Positions 49,137-59,200 of a stretch of DNA of 64,000 nt are shown here, one piece after another. Positions within the stretch are counted from its first letter, which is position 1, and every line of letters starts with the position of its first letter. Location: NCBI RefSeq assembly GCF_900112105.1, contig NZ_FOKV01000001.1, forward strand, positions 868,001-932,000, written 5' to 3'. The stretch is from Zunongwangia mangrovi. GTDB taxonomy: Bacteria > Bacteroidota > Bacteroidia > Flavobacteriales > Flavobacteriaceae. The translations under genes were made by a program, and so were the position numbers. The notes under the pieces are model-generated. The model had not been told where the DNA came from, ran no database searches, and saw only the letters and a list, made by a program, of their open reading frames with translations.

Positions 49137-50063
49137 ATGAAAATTCTTGTATACGGCACCGGCGGAGTAGGCGGTTACTTTGGCGGTAGGCTTGCACAGG
49201 CGGGTCACGATGTTACTTTTATTGCCAGGAACGAAAGTTTAAAGGCTATAAGGGAAAACGGACTAATAGTTAAAAGTGTAAATGGTGATTTTACCATAAA
49301 GCCTGCAAAAGCAACCGACGATATTAGTGAAATTGAATCTCCAGATTTGGTGATTTTTGGGTTAAAATCCTGGCAAATAAAAGATGCCGCGAAACATCTA
49401 AAATCGATCATTACTGAAGAAACTATGGTGTTGCCACTGCAAAATGGCGCCGATAATATGGAAAAGCTTCAGGAAGTATTGCCTAAAAAGAATGTTTTAG
49501 CTGGTTTTTGCCGAATTTATAGTAAAAAAGAAGCCCCGGGAGTGATCAATCACTTCCAATTTGATCCTGAAATCATTTTTGGCGAGCTAGATAATGAAAA
49601 ATCTAAGCGGGTTTTAAAATTGAAGGAAATTTTCAACAATTCTGGCTTTAAGGGAATTGTTCCAGATGATGTTCATAAAGCGATTTGGAAGAAATTCAGT
49701 TTTATTGCTACCGTTAGCGGTTTGGGAGGCTTAACCAGAGTGAGTATTGGTAAAATGTGGGAGGACGATTATTTGCAGGGTATTTTAAAGAAAACCGGAC
49801 TCGAAATTCAGGCGATTGCCCAGGCAAAAGGGGTAGATTTTAATGATGAAGATGTAGCGCAATTGTATCAGTTTATCGGTAACCAGGGAATAACGGCTAC
49901 TGCTTCCACACAAAGAGATATCATGGCAGGTCGCCCTTCAGAATTAGGAAATTTTAATGGGTATATTGTAGAGCAGGGGAAAAAACTAGGTGTTGACACT
50001 CCGGTAAACGAATTTATTTATCGTGCACTATTGCCAATGGAAAAGGAAGCCAGAAGGAGTTAG
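49137..50063 (+). CDS. panE: 2-dehydropantoate 2-reductase
   Basis: A 308-residue NADPH-dependent reductase (PanE/ApbA family) for the pantothenate and coenzyme A pathway. The Rossmann motif GTGGVGGYFGGRLAQAGHDV lies at residues 7-26, LPLQNGADN carries the conserved Asn, and the catalytic Lys is in HKAIWKKFSF near residue 181. The C-terminal domain has TASTQRDIMAGRPSELGNFNGY (in parts), usual for the family. Some relatives act on other ketoacids. No pan genes are nearby. Confidence 0.9.
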   Translation: MKILVYGTGGVGGYFGGRLAQAGHDVTFIARNESLKAIRENGLIVKSVNGDFTIKPAKATDDISEIESPDLVIFGLKSWQIKDAAKHLKSIITEETMVLPLQNGADNMEKLQEVLPKKNVLAGFCRIYSKKEAPGVINHFQFDPEIIFGELDNEKSKRVLKLKEIFNNSGFKGIVPDDVHKAIWKKFSFIATVSGLGGLTRVSIGKMWEDDYLQGILKKTGLEIQAIAQAKGVDFNDEDVAQLYQFIGNQGITATASTQRDIMAGRPSELGNFNGYIVEQGKKLGVDTPVNEFIYRALLPMEKEARRS

Positions 50064-50181
50064 AATTCAGAATTTAGATCGCTGCGCTGCTAGAGTTTAG
50101 ACTTGAGAAAATAAACTTTTGAGATAAGAAGGAAACAAGCTTAAAGAATCATGATTATAAATATAGAATGCTGAATCTCCC

Positions 50182-50208
50182 TGTCATGCTGAACTTGATT
50201 CAGCATCT
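50182..50208 (+). repeat. Dispersed palindromic unit
   Basis: TGCTGAA / TTCAGCA hairpin in the unit beginning TGTCATGCTGAACTTG. From memory this unit is widespread between genes of flavobacteria. Confidence 0.5.
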
Positions 50209-50298
50209 CATCAAGATTCTCTAATTATTAATACGAACAGCTGTTAACCTTCAACCGTAAACTGTCAACTATCCAGCTAAACCTATTTCCATACTTAA

Positions 50299-50329
50299 TT
50301 GCTGCGACTAGTTTAAAATTGTAAATTTG
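50299..50329 (+). promoter_or_regulatory. Promoter of leuS
   Basis: TTG (50299-50301), 20 bases, TAAATTTG (50322-50329), 95 bases before the start codon. Confidence 0.65.
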
Positions 50330-50423
50330 CAGCCATTGTTAACTATTGATAATTACGGAATTCAAATCAAGTAGAATTCTGATAAAAATAAAGTCCGTTT
50401 AGGACATTCAGAAATAAACAAAA

Positions 50424-53240
50424 ATGAACTACAACTTCAACGAAATTGAAGCCAAATGGCAAAAGTATTGGGCAGAAAACCAAACTTTTAAAGCATCAAA
50501 TTCCTCAGATAAGCCAAAATATTACGTCTTGGATATGTTTCCTTATCCATCGGGAGCCGGCTTGCACGTTGGGCATCCGCTGGGTTATATCGCCAGTGAT
50601 ATTTATGCGCGCTACAAACGCCATAAAGGTTTTAATGTCTTGCATCCGCAGGGTTATGATAGTTTTGGGCTTCCAGCAGAGCAATATGCGATTCAAACCG
50701 GGCAGCATCCTGCGATCACAACCAAAGACAATATTGCAAGATATCGTGAGCAATTAGATAAAATTGGGTTTAGTTTCGATTGGAGTAGAGAAGTGCGTAC
50801 CAGTAATCCTGAGTATTACAAATGGACGCAGTGGATCTTTATTCAGCTTTTTGAATCCTGGTACGATCTGGAAGCTGATAAAAGCCGACCTGTTTCTGAA
50901 TTACAAGAAATCTTTGCTGCGGAAGGGAATACAAGAATTAAAGCGGCTTGTGATGATGATGTAGAAGATTTTTCAGCTGAAGTTTGGAACAAATTTTCTT
51001 CAGAAGAAAAACAACGAATTTTACTAAAATACAGGCTGACTTATCTTGCTGAAACTGAAGTAAACTGGTGCCCACAACTGGGAACAGTATTGGCGAATGA
51101 CGAGATCGTAAACGGAGTTTCAGAGCGTGGTGGCTATCCGGTAATTCGTAAAAAGATGACCCAGTGGAGCATGCGAATTTCTGCATTTGCAGAGCGTTTG
51201 CTTAAAGGATTAGAGGACATCGATTGGACAGAAAGTTTAAAGGAAAGTCAGCGTAACTGGATCGGGAAATCTGTTGGGGCGCATGTAGATTTTAAAATTC
51301 AGGGAACAGATCATAAAGTCGGTGTATTTACCACCCGTCCGGATACGATTTTCGGGGTAACTTTTATGACCCTTGCGCCAGAACATGAGCTGGTAAAAGA
51401 GATTACAACAGATGCTCAAAAAGAAGAAGTAGAGGCTTATATCGAAGCGACCGCAAAACGTAGTGAACGTGAGCGAATGGCAGATGTAAAAACGATTTCT
51501 GGAGCATTTACTGGGGCTTATGCCGAGCATCCGTTTACTAAAGAACCAGTGCCAATTTGGATTGGAGATTATGTGTTGGCAGGCTACGGAACCGGTGCGG
51601 TAATGGCTGTGCCATGTGGTGATCAACGTGATTATGATTTTGCCAAGCATTTTGAAATCCCGATTAAAGATATTTTTGAAAACGCCGATATTTCTGAAGA
51701 AGCCCATAGCGGAAAAGAAGGAACGGTAATCGCAAATTCAGATTTCTTAAACGGGTTAGAATATAAAGAGGCGCTACAAAAAGCGATTCTTAAATTAGAA
51801 GAAATAGGCGCAGGTTACGGCAAAACCAACTATCGATTAAGAGATGCGGTATTTTCTCGTCAGCGTTATTGGGGAGAACCTTTCCCGGTTTATTACGTAA
51901 ACGGTCTGCCGCAAATGATAGATTTAGAACATTTGCCTTTGCATCTACCTGAAGTTGAAAAATATCTCCCAACCGAAACTGGTGAGCCGCCATTAGGCAA
52001 CGCGACCGATTGGGCCTGGGATACTGCTGCGAATAAAGTGGTGAGTAATGATAAGATTGATGATGAAACCGTATTTCCTTTAGAGCTAAACACCATGCCG
52101 GGTTGGGCTGGCAGTAGCTGGTATTTATTCCGTTATATGGATGCTGGTAATGGTGATGTTTTTGCTTCTGAAGAGGCATTAGATTATTGGGAAAATGTAG
52201 ATCTATACATTGGAGGAAGTGAACATGCCACCGGGCATTTACTATATTCCAGATTCTGGACCAAATTCTTAAAAGATCGCGGACATTTAAAAGTAGAAGA
52301 ACCTTTTAAAAAGTTGATCAACCAGGGAATGATCCTTGGGACCAGTGCATTTGTGTATAGACTTGAAGGTGAGAATAAATTTGTTTCTAAAAGCCTTATT
52401 GACGGTGAATCGGTGCAGCCGATTCATGCTCCTGTAGCGTTTGTAAATTCTTCGGATGAATTAGATGTTGAAGCTTTTAAAAACTGGAGACCAGAATTTA
52501 AGGATGCCGAATTTATTACTGAAGAAGGCGGCGCTTATGTTGTAGGTAGAGAGGTTGAAAAAATGTCGAAATCCAAATATAATGTGGTTAATCCAGATGA
52601 TATTTGTGAAGACTTTGGGGCTGATACTTTAAGAATGTACGAGATGTTCCTTGGGCCAATAGATCAGGCAAAACCTTGGAATACGGCAGGAATTACCGGA
52701 GTGCATAGTTTCCTTAAAAAGCTTTGGAAATTATATATCAAAAACGACCAATTTGAGGTTTCAGAGGAAAAAGCTTCTGCAGATTCTTTAAAAACATTGC
52801 ACAAAACCATCAAAAAAGTCACTGAAGATATCGAGAATTTCAGCTTTAATACTTCGGTTTCTACGTTTATGATCTGTGTAAACGAACTGAATGCGCAAAA
52901 ATGTAATAGTCGTGAAGTTTTAGAGCTTTTAGCGGTTCTAATCGCACCTTATGCGCCACATATTGCTGAAGAATTATGGAGTAAGTTAGGGCATTCAGAA
53001 TCAATTTCGACTGCTTCTTATCCAGAGTTTGAAGAGAAATTTTTAGTAGAGAGCACTAAAAATTATCCAATTTCATTTAACGGTAAAATGCGCTTCACGA
53101 TGGAATTACCAATGGATATGAGTAAAGATGAGATCGAGAAAACGGTAATGGCAGACGAGCGTACTCAGAAACAATTGGACAGAAGAACACCTAAAAAAGT
53201 GATCGTTGTACCAGGTAAGATTGTAAATATTGTAGGATGA
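50424..53240 (+). CDS. leuS: Leucyl-tRNA synthetase
   Basis: A 938-residue class I synthetase that charges tRNA-Leu. The HIGH-type motif is in YPSGAGLHVGHPLGYIASDI (residues about 39-58), the editing domain spans about 250-450 (TTRPDTIFGVTFMTLAPEH; GTGAVMAVPCGDQRD), and the KMSKS motif is in VEKMSKSKYNVVNPDD (about 712-727). An anticodon-binding domain and a C-terminal domain ending KVIVVPGKIVNIV follow. An acidic insert near residues 155-195 (FAAEGNTRIKAACDDDVEDFS) is longer than in E. coli; I believe it is usual in Bacteroidota. Confidence 0.98.
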   Translation: MNYNFNEIEAKWQKYWAENQTFKASNSSDKPKYYVLDMFPYPSGAGLHVGHPLGYIASDIYARYKRHKGFNVLHPQGYDSFGLPAEQYAIQTGQHPAITTKDNIARYREQLDKIGFSFDWSREVRTSNPEYYKWTQWIFIQLFESWYDLEADKSRPVSELQEIFAAEGNTRIKAACDDDVEDFSAEVWNKFSSEEKQRILLKYRLTYLAETEVNWCPQLGTVLANDEIVNGVSERGGYPVIRKKMTQWSMRISAFAERLLKGLEDIDWTESLKESQRNWIGKSVGAHVDFKIQGTDHKVGVFTTRPDTIFGVTFMTLAPEHELVKEITTDAQKEEVEAYIEATAKRSERERMADVKTISGAFTGAYAEHPFTKEPVPIWIGDYVLAGYGTGAVMAVPCGDQRDYDFAKHFEIPIKDIFENADISEEAHSGKEGTVIANSDFLNGLEYKEALQKAILKLEEIGAGYGKTNYRLRDAVFSRQRYWGEPFPVYYVNGLPQMIDLEHLPLHLPEVEKYLPTETGEPPLGNATDWAWDTAANKVVSNDKIDDETVFPLELNTMPGWAGSSWYLFRYMDAGNGDVFASEEALDYWENVDLYIGGSEHATGHLLYSRFWTKFLKDRGHLKVEEPFKKLINQGMILGTSAFVYRLEGENKFVSKSLIDGESVQPIHAPVAFVNSSDELDVEAFKNWRPEFKDAEFITEEGGAYVVGREVEKMSKSKYNVVNPDDICEDFGADTLRMYEMFLGPIDQAKPWNTAGITGVHSFLKKLWKLYIKNDQFEVSEEKASADSLKTLHKTIKKVTEDIENFSFNTSVSTFMICVNELNAQKCNSREVLELLAVLIAPYAPHIAEELWSKLGHSESISTASYPEFEEKFLVESTKNYPISFNGKMRFTMELPMDMSKDEIEKTVMADERTQKQLDRRTPKKVIVVPGKIVNIVG

Positions 53241-53289
53241 TTTACAGTTAACAGCTTATAGCTTTCAGCTGTTAGCCAAAATATATATA

Positions 53290-53337
53290 AACCTCACGGT
53301 CCTGTATAGCTATTGGGACTGTGAGGTTTTCTTTTTT
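53290..53337 (+). terminator. Terminator after leuS
   Basis: AACCTCACGGTCC / GGACTGTGAGGTT stem (one wobble) with a 13-base loop is followed by TTTTCTTTTTT, 50 bases after the stop. Confidence 0.85.
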
Positions 53338-53702
53338 CTGTTGGAGTATCGATAGAATTTAAAAGCCGAAGGCTTTATAAAAATCGAATCCTTTAAAAAA
53401 TAAGTTGAAAACAAGTGGAAGTGCTTTGCAAAGCAAAAAGCATGAAGCGCCGTTTTTAACTGGTTTCCCGAGTTTGTTCTCGGGAAAATTTCCTCTAAAG
53501 GATTCTTGATTTTTTGGTTCGTTTTTTATCAAGAAAAAATGAACAGAGGTTGAGGCTAAGTTGAATTAAAAATCTTTAGAAAATTTAAATGAAAAAAGCC
53601 CATTTTGGGTTTGAGCTATCAATTAAATAGAGTTGACGGTTTATATTTACAGAAAAAGCTGTTAGCTTATAGCCTTCAGCTGAAAATAGTTAACGAGAAA
53701 AC

Positions 53703-53755
53703 AGTCAAATATCTTTTTGTCATTTCGAGCGCAACGAAGTGAAGTCGAGAAATCT
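53703..53755 (-). repeat. Inverted copy of the 61.4/61.7-kb repeat
   Basis: Its complement reads GATTTCTCGACTTC...GCTCGAAATGACAAAAAG and ATATTTGACT, matching the right end of both copies near 61.5 and 61.8 kb. Confidence 0.75.
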
Positions 53756-54149
53756 AAATTATTATTGTTTTTCCTTAGAAGTAAGATTTCAAAATTCAAT
53801 ATTTTAAGTCATGATTCTTGACTCCTTTTTGTTTTTTAAATCTGCGTATTTATGCATTTTCAAATTATCGCATTTTTAGATAGTCTATATTCTATAATTT
53901 AGCAGCGAAGCGCTCTAATTCTAACTACAAAGTACTTCTCGATACAATTTCTCGTGCCTCGAAACCACTCGAAGTGACAATGATTTTTTAAATGGGAATT
54001 CAGAATACAACTTTGAGTATTCAAAATCCGACATTTCAGATCATAATTCTTGAATACTTGTTGCTTTTAAATCAGCACATTTACCCATTATCAAACAGTC
54101 TATTTTCTAAAATCTAACATCTACATCTAAGAGCAAAGCGGTATAAATT

Positions 54150-54677
54150 CTAACCCAAATACAGGTCAATAAGTCCTTCAGGAGTAATAAGGTGAATGGT
54201 TTTGTTTGGCTTGTCGATCTTCTGGATAAATTCATCATTCATAGGAACAAGAATTTCTTTTTTATCTTTTTTGATCTCGAACAGGGCCTGGGCAGTGCTA
54301 TCGTTTATAGAGGTAATTTCGCCTATATCGCCATGAGTAGCGTCGATAACTTTAAAGCCAATGATTTCGTGGTAGTAAAACTGGTCCTCATCCAGTTCAG
54401 GTAAGAAAGTAAGCGGAAGATAAAGTTCGCATCCAATCATGTCTTCAGCATCATCTTCAGTATCGATATCTTCTATCTTTGCACGTAATAAAGTGCTTTT
54501 GTGTAAAGAGGTCTTTTCAAAGAAAAATGGAACCAGATTGTTGTTATATTCAACAAAAACTGATTCCATTTCTGTGTACAATTCAGGTTCGTCTGTATCT
54601 AGTTTGATAAGGACTTCCCCTTTAAAGCTAAATTTGCTAACGATCTTTCCTAAGTAGAAACACTCCTCTTTATTCAT
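54150..54677 (-). CDS. rimM: 16S rRNA processing protein RimM
   Basis: A 175-residue assembly factor of the small ribosomal subunit that binds S19. The N-terminal barrel has FYLGKIVSKFSFKGEVLIKLDTD, and the PRC-barrel half has FYYHEIIGFKVIDATHGDIGEI and EILVPMNDEFI. Length and order are normal. It follows rpsP by 14 bases, the conserved rpsP-rimM pair. trmD and rplS are not next to it. Confidence 0.95.
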   Translation of the reverse strand: MNKEECFYLGKIVSKFSFKGEVLIKLDTDEPELYTEMESVFVEYNNNLVPFFFEKTSLHKSTLLRAKIEDIDTEDDAEDMIGCELYLPLTFLPELDEDQFYYHEIIGFKVIDATHGDIGEITSINDSTAQALFEIKKDKKEILVPMNDEFIQKIDKPNKTIHLITPEGLIDLYLG

Positions 54678-54691
54678 CGTTAGATAAGAAA

Positions 54692-55240
54692 TTAGTCTTG
54701 TTTTTCTTCAGTTTTAGCTTCTTCTGCAGTTGCATCGTCTACTTCTTTTTCAACATCAGCTTCTGGCTCGCCTTCTTCAGTAACAGCAGCAGCTTCTGCA
54801 GCGGCAGCTTCACGTTTAGCGTTTACTTCTTTTTCAGCAGCTAAAGCTTTATCTTTTGCTTCTTGTTCTGCTTTAGAAAGATTTTCTTTTTTGTCGTTAA
54901 TCTTGCCTTCTTTTTCCTCTAGCCAAGCTTGGAATTTCTTCTCAGCTTCTTCTTCGGTTAAAGCGCCTTTTTTAACTCCAACGGCAAGGTGTTTCTTTAA
55001 TAAAGCACCTTTGTAAGAAAGAATAGCACGAGCAGTATCTGTTGGCTGTGCACCATTCTGTAACCATTTTACTGCACCGTCTACATCTAGCTCGATAGTA
55101 GCAGGATTAGTGTTTGGATTGTAGATTCCTAATTTGTCTAAGAATTTACCATCTCTTTTAGAACGAGCATCTGCGGCTACGATCCAATAAAAAGGTTTTC
55201 CTTTTTTACCGTGTCTTTGTAATCTGATTTTTACAGGCAT
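54692..55240 (-). CDS. rpsP: Ribosomal protein S16 (bS16) with long Ala/Glu-rich C-terminal extension
   Basis: Residues 1 to about 80 are a normal bS16 of the small subunit (MPVKIRLQRHGKKGKPFYWIV; LDKLGIYNPNT; GAQPTDTARAIL). The usual total is 80-90 residues but this one has 182. The extension (about 95-182) is highly charged, with Lys/Glu helices (EEKEGKINDKKENLSKAEQE) and then an acidic, Ala-rich end (EEGEPEADVEKEVDD). It may be disordered. Extended S16 proteins are, from memory, usual in flavobacteria. It is followed by rimM. Confidence 0.96.
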   Translation of the reverse strand: MPVKIRLQRHGKKGKPFYWIVAADARSKRDGKFLDKLGIYNPNTNPATIELDVDGAVKWLQNGAQPTDTARAILSYKGALLKKHLAVGVKKGALTEEEAEKKFQAWLEEKEGKINDKKENLSKAEQEAKDKALAAEKEVNAKREAAAAEAAAVTEEGEPEADVEKEVDDATAEEAKTEEKQD

Positions 55241-55492
55241 AAAAATTAATTTATGGGGTTCCCGACCCCTGTTATTAATGAGGCTGCAAAGATACTACAT
55301 TTTTCTAATTTACAAGATGTTGGCTAAAAAATATTATACCGCGTTTAAATTAGAAATTAGTTGATATCGATATTAATAAATTGGTAATAAAAATGTTGAA
55401 TTATAGGATATAAGTTAAAAGCAGTTAATTAGTGCTAAACCCTGTTAAATAGGTTGTTGCGACGGTAAATGGATTGTAATTTTATACTCGCT

Positions 55493-55963
55493 ATGAATCA
55501 AAAAGAAAAAGAAATGAAATATTCAGAAGAAGTATCAGAAAAGTTAAATGAGCTTTTAGAAAAGAATTACGACGCAGAAAAAGGATATAAATTCGCTGCC
55601 GAAAATATTAAAAATACAGAATTAAAAGCATTTTTTTCTGAAAGAGCCAAAGAGCGCTACGATTTTGGTCACGAATTGAAATCTGAGATTCGCAACTTTG
55701 GTGAGAATCCTGAAAAAGGAAGTAGTCTTGCGGCAGATGCTCACAGAACATGGATGAATTTAAAAACGGCTTTGTCTGGAAATAAAGAAGAATCGGTTTT
55801 AGAAGAAGCAATAAGAGGAGAGAAAATTGCTGTAGAAGAATACGAGAAAATCATTCAGGATACCAATATTCCACCTTCGACACAAAATATTTTGGTAAAA
55901 CAAAAGAATTCTATCGTGGCTTCACTAAATAAGGTGAAAACTTTAGAACATCAGTACGACTAA
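55493..55963 (+). CDS. DUF2383/PA2169-type four-helix-bundle protein
   Basis: A 156-residue cytoplasmic protein. The helical pattern and ferritin-like spacing (VSEKLNELLEKNYDAEKGYKFA; ELKAFFSERAKERYDFGHEL; EEAIRGEKIAVEEYEKIIQD) match the PA2169/DUF2383 family, linked to stress responses but without a set reaction. Glu and His residues of the two-helix repeats could bind a metal. The start is probably ATG 55493; ATG 55469 and ATG 55514 are also in frame. It stands alone, followed by a terminator. Confidence 0.82.
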   Translation: MNQKEKEMKYSEEVSEKLNELLEKNYDAEKGYKFAAENIKNTELKAFFSERAKERYDFGHELKSEIRNFGENPEKGSSLAADAHRTWMNLKTALSGNKEESVLEEAIRGEKIAVEEYEKIIQDTNIPPSTQNILVKQKNSIVASLNKVKTLEHQYD

Positions 55964-56045
55964 TTAAAAAATTGCCTTGAAAAAGAAAATAAATTAAGAT
56001 GCGAATAGATGTTTGATTGAAGTAGTAGTTTTAATGTTCGTATCG

Positions 56046-56095
56046 AGCCTCACGGAAAGGGACGTAGTCCTGATTGCCGTGAGGCTTTTTTTATG
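56046..56095 (+). terminator. Terminator before dnaE
   Basis: AGCCTCACGG / CCGTGAGGCT stem with an extended loop is followed by TTTTTT, about 85 bases after the DUF2383 stop. Confidence 0.85.
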
Positions 56096-56142
56096 GTTAA
56101 TAACTGATGAAAATTAGACTTTTTCTCAGCTTAAATATTGCT

Positions 56143-56150
56143 TAGTTTTG
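56143..56150 (+). promoter_or_regulatory. Possible -7 box for dnaE
   Basis: TAGTTTTG fits TANNTTTG, 62 bases before the start. The -33 position has TTTTT without G. Confidence 0.35.
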
Positions 56151-56211
56151 CAAGATAAGATGTTGCTGAATTGCCCTTTTTCTTCATTACAGGGTACAAA
56201 ACTAAGAGCCG

Positions 56212-59200
56212 ATGTATTTAATTTTTGATACCGAAACTACCGGATTGCCAAAGCGTTGGGATGCGCCTTTAACCGATTCTGATAACTGGCCGCGATGTAT
56301 ACAGATCGCATGGCAGTTGCATGATGAGCTGGGAAATCTTATAGAGCATCAGGATTATTTGGTAAAGCCGGAAGGTTTTGATATTCCTTATGATGCTGAG
56401 CGTGTACACGGTATTTCAACAGATCTGGCCAGGGAAGAAGGAATTTCCTTAGAAGAAATGCTAGAGAAGTTCAATGAAGCATTGGGGGAAACCAAATTCA
56501 TCGTTGGGCAAAATCTTGGTTTTGACGTTAACATTATGGGAGCCGAGTTGCATCGTGCCGGGATGGATAGCCAGTTACTGGAACTTCCTGTCTTGGATAC
56601 CTGTACAGAAACAACGGCTGAAATGTGTAGAATCCCCGGTGGTCGTGGTGGTAAATTCAAACTACCAACGCTAACCGAATTACACGAATATCTTTTTGAT
56701 GAGCCATTTGGAGAAGCGCATAATGCAACTGCCGATGTTGAGGCGACAACCCGTTGCTTCCTGGAATTGGTTAGAAAAAGAACCTATTCTGCGGAAGAAT
56801 TAAATGCTGCTCCAGGTTATTTTGAAGATTATGTTGAGGCCAATCCAGAGCCGTTTCAGCCAATTGGTTTAAAGCATATCAATCTTAAAAAAGCTTCCGA
56901 AGAAATCAGAAAAAGGCTGGAGAAATTACAGCCAACAGATGAGATCACTACGGAAGAAATTGAAGAGAACCTAGAAAAATTAGACGAGGTTCCTTTTGCA
57001 CATCTTCATAACCATTCCCAGTTTTCGGTTTTACAGTCAACCATAAGTATTCCAGATCTTGTTAATGCGGCCGGTGAGCAGAACATGCCGGCGGTTGCAC
57101 TTACCGATCATGCCAATATGATGGGAGCGTTTCACTTTGTGAAGGAAGTTGGCGCTTATAATAAAGGTATTAAGGCTAAAAATGAAGAAGCCGAAGCCAA
57201 CGGCGAGCCGGCTGAAGCTAAGGAATTAAAAGCGATCATTGGGTGTGAGTTTTTTGTATGTGAAAATCATACCGATAAATCCAGAAAAGATAACGGTTAC
57301 CAGGTAGTGATGCTGGCGAAGAATAAAAAAGGTTATCACAATTTGGCCAAAATGTCTTCTAAAGCATATACCGATGGATTTTATTATGTGCCTCGTATCG
57401 ATAAAGAGGTTGTAAAACAATATAAGGAAGATGTGATCGTGCTTACCGGTAACCTATATGGTGAGGTGCCGAGTAAGATTTTGAACGTTGGGGAAAAGCA
57501 GGCAGAAGAAGCTTTGCTTTGGTGGAAAGAAGAATTTGGTGAAGATCTTTATATAGAGATCATGCGCCATGATCAAGAAGACGAAAACCGCGTAAATCAG
57601 GTTTTAATTGAGTTTTCCAAAAAGCATGAAATAAAATTAATCGCGACCAATAACACCTATTATTGGAAAAAAGACGACGCTAATGCGCACGATATTTTAC
57701 TATGTGTAAAAGATGGTGAAAAGCAGGCAACGCCAATTGGTCGTGGTCGTGGATATCGTTACGGTTTACCAAATCAGGAATATTACTTTAAGACTGCTGA
57801 AGAGATGAAAAATCTCTTTAAAGATCTGCCTGAAGCGATATCCAATATTAAAGAAATTGTAGATAAAATAGAGCCTTTCGAGCTAGCTCGAGATGTATTA
57901 CTTCCGGCGTTTACCATTCCTGAAGAGTTTTTGGTTGAAGAAGATAAAGTAGATGGTGGTAAGCGAGGTGAAAATGCCTATTTAAAGCACATTACTTTTA
58001 AAGGAGCTGAAGAGCGCTATGGTGAAATAACTCCAGATATTAAAGAGCGACTGGACTTTGAGCTTTCGGTAATCGAAAATACCGGATATCCCGGGTATTT
58101 CCTTATTGTAGAGGATTTTATTCGCGAAGCACGAAATCTTGATGTGTCGGTTGGGCCGGGTCGTGGATCGGCTGCTGGTAGTGCGGTGGCGTATTGTTTA
58201 GGAATTACCAATATCGACCCAATTAAGTACGATCTGCTTTTTGAGCGTTTCTTAAATCCAGATCGTGTAAGTATGCCCGATATTGATATCGACTTTGATG
58301 ATGAAGGTCGTAGTCGGGTTATGGATTACGTAATTGGGAAATATGGAGCCAATCAGGTAGCGCAGATTATTACCTACGGAACCATGGCGGCAAAATCTTC
58401 AATTCGGGATACGGCCAGGGTTTTGGATCTTCCGCTAAGTGATGCTGATAGAATTGCAAAATTGATTCCGAATACCAAGCTAGGGAAGATCTTCGGAATG
58501 GATGAAAAGGCCTTGAAGTCTAAATTCCGAAGTGAAGAAGTCGACAGTATAAATGAGCTTTTAAATATTTCTGAAGGAGATGATCTTGAAGCACAAACTG
58601 TAAATCAGGCACGAGTTTTAGAAGGATCGGTAAGAAACACAGGGATTCATGCCTGTGGAGTAATTATTACGCCAAGTGATATTACCAATTATGTTCCGGT
58701 TTCCGTAGCAAAGGATTCAGATTTATATGTTACGCAGTTCGATAACTCGGTTGTAGAAAGTGCAGGACTGCTAAAAATGGACTTCCTGGGGTTAAAAACT
58801 TTAACCCTAATCAAGGATACGATAAAGATCGTTAAAGGGAAACATGGTATAGATCTGGTTCCCGATGAATTTCCGTTAGATGACGAAGAAACTTATAAAC
58901 TTTTCCAACGAGGAGAAACGGTAGGGATATTCCAGTATGAATCTCCCGGGATGCAGAAACACATGCAGGCGCTAAAACCAACGGTTTTTGACGATTTAAT
59001 TGCGATGAACGCATTGTATCGTCCAGGGCCTATGGAATATATCCCGAGTTTCATTGCCAGAAAACACGGTGACGAAGAGATAAGCTATGACCTTCCAGAC
59101 ATGGAAGAGTATCTTAAAGAAACCTACGGGATTACAGTTTACCAGGAGCAGGTGATGTTACTTTCACAAAAATTGGCAGGTTTTTCTAAAGGTGAAGCCG

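Larger units (their letters stand above)
50064..50423. other. Gap with micro-repeats and the leuS promoter
   Basis: A gap of 360 bases. It holds AGATCGCTGCGCTG (about 50078), the hairpin unit TGTCATGCTGAACTTGATTC followed by AGCATCT (50182-50208), AACAGCTGTTAACC (about 50236), and the leuS promoter at 50299. No gene is seen. Confidence 0.6.
53241..54149. other. Repeat-rich gap of about 0.9 kb
   Basis: No protein gene is supported. From left to right: AACAGCTTATAGCTTTCAGC (53248), a terminator (53290-53337), the inverted repeat TCCCGAG...CTCGGGAA (53465-53485), the unit AAAGGATTCTTGATTTTTTG and its AT-rich continuation (53508), another AGCTTATAGCCTTCAGC (53661), an inverted copy of the 61.4-kb repeat (53703-53755), and two GCGAAGCGCTCTAATTC-type units (53900, 54130). 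Confidence 0.65.

Noticed and set aside
51237-52179. Two long antisense frames inside leuS
   Set aside because: They are opposite conserved synthetase domains and show no domain of their own.
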